A stretch of DNA of 10,352 bases. Source: an uncultured Lysobacteraceae bacterium. GTDB lineage: Bacteria > Pseudomonadota > Gammaproteobacteria > Xanthomonadales > Rhodanobacteraceae. The stretch spans positions 1 to 10,352 of the forward strand of contig CAMLSI010000162.1 in assembly GCA_946482585.1 (NCBI GenBank). The letters are read 5' to 3'. The translations under genes and the position numbers were made by a program. Under the pieces are notes generated by a model. The model was not told the DNA's origin and made no database searches. It was given only the letters and a program-made list of their open reading frames with translations. Below, piece by piece: positions 7,261-10,352 of the stretch (positions within the stretch are counted from its first letter, which is position 1; each line of letters opens with the position of its first letter).

Positions 7261-7266
7261 AGTATA
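7261..7266 (-). promoter_or_regulatory. Possible -10 box for the kinase-regulator operon
   Basis: On the minus strand TATACT (7266-7261) matches TATAAT at 5/6 in an otherwise GC-rich divergent region. No good -35 box is found 16-19 nt upstream. The leader to GTG 7107 would be about 145 nt. Weak candidate. Confidence 0.25.
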
Positions 7267-7314
7267 AGCATGGCGGCCGGCTACCCATTCCCGCTAATGT
7301 ACCGTCTGTCGGCG

Positions 7315-7340
7315 CTTTCGTGACCAGGGTCACCGAAAAG
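7315..7340. promoter_or_regulatory. Extended imperfect palindrome in the divergent intergenic region
   Basis: The core GTGACC-AG-GGTCAC (7320-7333) has perfect 6-bp arms. It is flanked by CTTTCG (7315-7320) on the left and CGAAAAG (7334-7340) on the right, which are complementary apart from one extra A. It sits between the divergent kinase operon and the ABM-like gene and could be a site for a dimeric regulator of either side. The response regulator of this locus has no DNA-binding domain, so it is not an obvious ligand. Confidence 0.4.
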
Positions 7341-7399
7341 CCTCGCGCCTGCACCGCAGCGCATCGCAGCAGGTCGGGCGACGCCGATTCCCAGCCACC

Positions 7400-7435
7400 C
7401 GAGGTTTCGCCTAAGCTGCTCGCGAGAAAACCTCG
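7400..7435 (+). promoter_or_regulatory. Inverted repeat in the leader of the ABM-like gene
   Basis: CGAGGTTT (7400-7407) and AAACCTCG (7428-7435) are perfect 8-bp arms separated by 20 nt. They end 3 nt before the Shine-Dalgarno of the gene starting at 7450. If transcribed, they would form a stem-loop next to the ribosome binding site; as DNA, the half-sites would lie 28 bp apart, centre to centre. Which applies depends on the transcription start, which I cannot place. Confidence 0.4.
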
Positions 7436-7449
7436 ACCGGAGACTGCGC

Positions 7450-7791
7450 ATGATCGCTCGCGTCTGGCGTGGCGTTACCCTGGCGTCGAGGGCCGACGAT
7501 TACCTCGAGCACCTGCGCGAGACCGGTCTGCGCGACTTCGTGCAGACACCGGGCAATCGCGGCGTCCAGGTCATACGACGCGTGCAGGGCGAGCACTGCG
7601 AGTTCCAGATCACCTCGTTCTGGGACTCGATGGACGCGGTCAGGCGCTTCGCAGGCAAGGAAGCCGAGCGCTCGCGCTACTGGGATTCCGACGAGGAATT
7701 CCTGCTCGAAATGGAACCGCTCGTCCGCCACTACGAAGTGGCCGAGCGGATCGAGGATCCCGAGCGCTCCGGCAGCGCGGCGTCTACTTGA
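7450..7791 (+). CDS. Small ABM-like (dimeric alpha/beta-barrel) protein
   Basis: This gene encodes 113 aa. ATG at 7450 has GGAG 7 nt upstream. The pattern fits the antibiotic-biosynthesis-monooxygenase-like superfamily. Strand MIARVWRGVT is followed by a helix (SRADDYLEHLRETGLRDF), then strands GVQVIRRVQGEHCEFQITSF. Next come the typical WDSMDAVRRFAG helix, a segment with Arg, Tyr and Trp (ERSRYWDSDEEF) and a closing strand near RHYEVAER. Such proteins usually act as dimers; many lack a proven enzymatic function, so monooxygenase activity should not be assumed. The C-terminal 12 residues are a loose polar tail. It is the only plus-strand gene here, and its stop overlaps the 3' end of the convergent membrane-protein gene by 8 bp. 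Confidence 0.8.
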   Translation: MIARVWRGVTLASRADDYLEHLRETGLRDFVQTPGNRGVQVIRRVQGEHCEFQITSFWDSMDAVRRFAGKEAERSRYWDSDEEFLLEMEPLVRHYEVAERIEDPERSGSAAST

Positions 7792-8806
7792 CCGACGCGC
7801 GCGGCGTCGGACGATTCTGTCCCTGATACCAGGAATGCAGCTGGATGCGCAGCGCGTCGGTCTGCACCTGCCAAAGTCCCAGACCGCCGCGGCGCACGTA
7901 GAACGATTGCTCCGCCCCCGGCGGCATCGCGGCCCAGTAGTCGTCGACGTTGCTGACTTCGAGCGGCGGCGGACCCGACTGCAGCGGCTTGAGGTATCCA
8001 ACCTTGTCGAGATAGTAAGGCGTGTCGACGAAATTCCCGTCGCCCTCTCCCGTGGCGCGGTCGATGCGCGCCAGCAGCGGAATGACCGCGGCGCCGGCGG
8101 CGAACCCGACCAGCATCGGCAGCAACAGCGCTTCGCGCTGCGGCAGGCGCGAACGCCGGAACAATGGGTACAGCAGCAGACCCGCCGGGATCAGCGCGAG
8201 CGCGAGCAGCACCACCCAGCGATGGTCGCCGACGAGCACGAACACGCTCAGCAGATGATCGAACACCGCAAATAGCAGCAGCAGCACGAAGACCACTGTG
8301 GCCGCGAGACTCACCGGGTGGTGTTGCAGATGGAATACCGGCGACGGCGGCCGCGGCGCATCGGCTGGCGCGATCTGCGCATAGAGGCGCGTCGTATCTT
8401 CCGCCGACGACCAGTCGAGGGCGCCGTGCGCACTGAGCTGCAGGGCGGGCTCGCCGAGAGCGAACCACTGCAATTCCGGCGCCGTTCCGGCACGGTCGCC
8501 GATCCAGGTGAGCGCCAGCCCGTCGCGACGCAGTTCGCGCTCGACCGTGGTGCCGTCGTCGAAACGGCCGACGATGCGCACGCGCTCCGCGTCGTATCCG
8601 AGCCAGCCCGCAGCCATGTCCGTCACGGTGCGCGCCGGATCGGCGATCAGCACGCGAGCCGTGGTCAGTCCGTCGAGACGCGCATCGGGTTCACGCCGCA
8701 GCGCGTCCTGCAGCGCCTGTCGTCTGCGGCCGCGCAGGAACGCCATCACGACCGGAATGGCGTAGATCAGCGCCAGCAGCGGCGCAAACATCAGGAATAC
8801 GGTCAT
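7784..8806 (-). CDS. Four-helix membrane protein of unknown function
   Basis: This gene encodes 340 aa from ATG 8806; GTG at 8815 would add three residues. I do not recognise the family. Numbered from the ATG, predicted membrane helices are at about 1-24, 165-192, 196-216 and 226-246. A soluble domain of about 135 residues lies between helices 1 and 2, and a tail of about 94 residues follows helix 4. Positive residues (RGRRRQ after helix 1, FRRSR after helix 3) place the large loop in the cytoplasm and the C-terminal tail outside. The tail is rich in Tyr and Pro (DTPYYLDKVGYLKPL, DDYWAAMPPGAEQSFYVRRGG). No catalytic motif is obvious. GGGG lies 10 nt before the ATG, a weak ribosome site. It is downstream of the GST gene in the same direction but separated by a strong hairpin. 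Confidence 0.75.
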   Translation of the reverse strand: MTVFLMFAPLLALIYAIPVVMAFLRGRRRQALQDALRREPDARLDGLTTARVLIADPARTVTDMAAGWLGYDAERVRIVGRFDDGTTVERELRRDGLALTWIGDRAGTAPELQWFALGEPALQLSAHGALDWSSAEDTTRLYAQIAPADAPRPPSPVFHLQHHPVSLAATVVFVLLLLFAVFDHLLSVFVLVGDHRWVVLLALALIPAGLLLYPLFRRSRLPQREALLLPMLVGFAAGAAVIPLLARIDRATGEGDGNFVDTPYYLDKVGYLKPLQSGPPPLEVSNVDDYWAAMPPGAEQSFYVRRGGLGLWQVQTDALRIQLHSWYQGQNRPTPRASVK

Positions 8807-8845
8807 CGCGAACACGCCCCGGAAATGGACGCGCAGCTTAGCCTG

Positions 8846-8875
8846 TCGCGCCCGCGCGCGACAGCGCGGGCGCGA
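8846..8875 (-). terminator. Strong GC hairpin between GST and membrane-protein genes, possible terminator
   Basis: TCGCGCCCGCGC (8846-8857) and GCGCGGGCGCGA (8864-8875) form a perfect 12-bp inverted repeat around a 6-nt loop. It lies 16 bp beyond the GST stop codon. No T-run follows on the minus strand (CAGGCTAAGC), so it is not a classical intrinsic terminator. It may stabilise the GST transcript 3' end, cause pausing or reduce read-through into the next gene. Confidence 0.45.
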
Positions 8876-8891
8876 TCGGTCGAGGGATGCC

Positions 8892-9509
8892 TCAGGCGGC
8901 CTTTTTCGCCGCGGCCTCGATGTCGAGCGCTTCGGCCACGGCCGGACGCGCGCCGACGCGTTCGACGAACTTCGCGATACCGGGCCACTGGTTCAGGTCG
9001 AAATGGAAGTACTTGCTCCAGCCGAGCACTGTGAACAGGTAAGCGTCGGCGACGCCGAAGCGGTCGCCCATCAGATAGTCCTGCTTCTCCAGCAGCGGAG
9101 AGATCTCGCTGAAGCGCTGCGCGAGCTTGGTCTTCTGTGCGTCCTTGACCGAATCGGGATTGGCCGCATTGAACAGCGGACTGAATTGCTTGTGCAATTC
9201 AGTAGAAATGAAATTTAGCCATTCTTGCAAACGGTAACGTTCCCAGCTGCCGTTCGGGGGCGCGAGCTGCTTGTCCGGCACCTGGTCGGCGAGATACTGC
9301 ACGATCGCGGGCCCCTCGGTCAGGACCTGGCCATCGTCGAGCTGCAGCGCCGGCACGTAGCCCTTGGGATTGATCTTCCGGAAATCGGCGCCGTCGGCGG
9401 TCTGCTTGGTCGCGAGGTCGACCTTGATCGCTTCGAACGGCAGGCCGAGCTCGCGCAGCACGATATGCGGCGACAGCGAGCAGGCGCCCGGGGAGAAATA
9501 CAGTTTCAT
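8892..9509 (-). CDS. gstA: Beta-class glutathione S-transferase
   Basis: This gene encodes 205 aa, the usual size for bacterial beta-class GSTs (about 200-205). The N-terminal thioredoxin-like domain begins MKLYFSPGACSLSPH, with the class-defining Cys10. It continues with NPKGYVPAL, where the cis-Pro after Val sits in the glutathione site, and with LTEGPAIVQYLAD, which contacts the gamma-glutamyl group. The all-helical C-terminal domain (about 85-205) includes FGVADAYLFTVLGWSKYF, where the Asp is the N-capping residue of the family. The protein conjugates or transfers glutathione in the cytoplasm, for detoxification or oxidative-stress defence. ATG at 9509 has AGGAG 7 nt upstream and matches family start sites; the open frame upstream to 9635 does not resemble GST. 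It ends in KKAA. The racemase gene upstream is 222 bp away, so it probably has its own promoter. Confidence 0.93.
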   Translation of the reverse strand: MKLYFSPGACSLSPHIVLRELGLPFEAIKVDLATKQTADGADFRKINPKGYVPALQLDDGQVLTEGPAIVQYLADQVPDKQLAPPNGSWERYRLQEWLNFISTELHKQFSPLFNAANPDSVKDAQKTKLAQRFSEISPLLEKQDYLMGDRFGVADAYLFTVLGWSKYFHFDLNQWPGIAKFVERVGARPAVAEALDIEAAAKKAA

Positions 9510-9625
9510 GCGGACACTCCTAAGTAGGGAATACGGGCGGCGTCCTTGAATGCCGCAGCGCCGGCCCGTCGCAAGCAGATGCGGCTGCGGTCCCGACCCA
9601 CAAGAGCCATACTGCCGCTCGCGGT

Positions 9626-9642
9626 GTAAATGCACTGTTTAC
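9626..9642. promoter_or_regulatory. AT-rich inverted repeat upstream of the GST gene
   Basis: GTAAA-N7-TTTAC forms a short palindrome about 117 bp upstream of the GST start, in a GC-rich context. The heptamer CTCGCGG occurs directly on both sides of it (9619-9625 and 9643-9649 nearly). It could be an operator or part of the GST promoter region. I found no convincing -35/-10 pair. The rest of 9510-9731 shows nothing recognisable beyond the GST ribosome site. Confidence 0.25.
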
Positions 9643-9731
9643 TCGCGGGCAACGACGGCGCGGCGACTCACCCACACCGGCGAGTGCGCAGGCATCGACG
9701 TCGGCCGCCGCAGGCCCGCTGCATCGCACCT

Positions 9732-10352
9732 TCAGCCCAGCACCCAGTCGGCCGCGGCTTCGGCATGAATCCGCGTCGTGTCGAACGTCGGCACCGTCGT
9801 ATCCGCGGCACCGACGAGCAAGCCGATCTCGGTGCAGCCGAGGACGATGCCTTCGGCGCCGCGCCGCACGAGGTCGGCCATGATCTCGCGATAGCGTTCG
9901 CGCGACGCATCGAGGATCTCGCCGCGGCAAAGCTCGTCGTAGATCACGCGATGCACTTCGTCACGCTGCGCGGCGTCCGGCACGATCACGTCGAGTCCGT
10001 GCGCTTCCAGCCGCTCGCGGTAGAAATCCTGCTCCATCGTGAAGCGCGTGCCGAGCAGCCCGATGCGCGCAAGGCCGGCCGCGCGTATGCGCACGGCCGT
10101 CGCATCGGCGATATGCAGCAGCGGCAGTCCGCTGCCCGCCTCCACCGCCGCGGCGACTTTGTGCATCGTGTTCGTGCAGATCACGATCGCCTGCGCGCCC
10201 GCACGCTGCAGCGCCGCCGCGGCATCGGCGAGCTGACGCCCGGCCTCGTCCCAGTCGCCCTGCATCTGCAGCCGCTCGATCTCGGCGAAATCGACGCTGT
10301 ACAGCGCAAGCCGTGCCGAATGCAGACCGCCGAGGCGATCGCGCACGCGCTC
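9732..10352 (-). CDS. ygeA: Aspartate/glutamate racemase family, YgeA-like (N-terminus outside window)
   Basis: The frame is open to the right edge. The visible 206 residues match E. coli YgeA (230 aa) along the whole length from its residue 24, so about 23 N-terminal residues, including the LGGMSWEST-type start, lie beyond the window. Landmark segments are RLGGLHSARL, YSVDFAEIERLQ, CTNTMHKVA, LLHIADAT, LLGTRFTMEQDFY and GCTEIGLLV. The two catalytic positions of YgeA are kept: Thr (codon 10175-10173, in CTNTMH) and Cys (codon 9836-9834, in GCTEI). This Thr/Cys pair, instead of the usual Cys/Cys, is known for the L-Asp/Glu-specific or broad-specificity YgeA group. It is a cofactor-independent cytoplasmic enzyme that interconverts amino-acid enantiomers. 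The GTG at 10346 is not the real start because homology continues upstream of it. Confidence 0.93.
   Translation of the reverse strand, partial: ERVRDRLGGLHSARLALYSVDFAEIERLQMQGDWDEAGRQLADAAAALQRAGAQAIVICTNTMHKVAAAVEAGSGLPLLHIADATAVRIRAAGLARIGLLGTRFTMEQDFYRERLEAHGLDVIVPDAAQRDEVHRVIYDELCRGEILDASRERYREIMADLVRRGAEGIVLGCTEIGLLVGAADTTVPTFDTTRIHAEAAADWVLG

Noticed and set aside
6091..7323. 410-codon plus-strand open frame antisense to the kinase
   Set aside because: Shadow of the kinase: the minus strand shows all of the H, N, G1, F and G2 boxes.
8272..8289. CAG/CAGCAG-like triplet run
   Set aside because: It encodes the Leu-rich second membrane helix (VLLLLF) of the minus-strand membrane protein, so it is not an independent repeat.
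9510..9635. Upstream extension of the GST gene
   Set aside because: The added 42 residues do not resemble GST, and a good AGGAG precedes the ATG at 9509.
10344..10346. GTG as start of the racemase gene
   Set aside because: Similarity to YgeA continues upstream to the window edge, so the gene starts outside.

Overview
The window is about 65-70% GC with dense protein-coding DNA. All genes but one small one lie on the minus strand. The gene content (a DUF1302 outer-membrane protein, a VolA/Pla-1-type lipase, a receiver domain of RpfG type, a beta-class GST and a YgeA-type racemase) suggests a high-GC gammaproteobacterium of the Nevskiales/Solimonadaceae/Xanthomonadales kind. That placement is inference from gene families, not from a marker gene. 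I see no rRNA, tRNA, CRISPR array, transposase or phage gene.

Layout, left to right. At 1-1483 is a DUF1302 outer-membrane protein whose 3' end is cut by the window edge. At 1515-3710, 31 bp upstream of it in the same direction, is a lipoprotein lipase with a complete Ser-Asp-His set. The two look like one operon with a candidate promoter at 3752-3781. At 3870-4748 is an atypical NAD(P)-binding SDR protein. At 4749-5094 there is no gene; this stretch holds a roughly 170-bp cluster of palindromic, inverted repeats. At 5095-6075 and 6088-7107 is a two-component pair. The kinase is anchored by one membrane helix. The response regulator has two receiver domains and no output domain, and the second receiver carries Glu at the phosphorylation position.

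At 7108-7449 is a divergent intergenic region with two clear inverted repeats. At 7450-7791 is the only plus-strand gene, a small protein resembling the dimeric alpha/beta-barrel (ABM-like) fold. It overlaps tail to tail by 8 bp with an unrecognised four-helix membrane protein at 7784-8806. At 8846-8875 a very strong GC hairpin separates that gene from a beta-class glutathione S-transferase at 8892-9509. At 9732-10352 is an aspartate/glutamate racemase of the YgeA type that lacks about 23 N-terminal residues because the window ends.

How they may work together: the lipase and DUF1302 pair is the most coherent functional unit. A surface lipase would release fatty acids from exogenous lipids, and a co-transcribed outer-membrane protein could help take them up, as VolA and FadL do in Vibrio. 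The two-component pair signals through protein contact rather than DNA binding. The remaining genes are ordinary housekeeping or detoxification genes with no clear common pathway.
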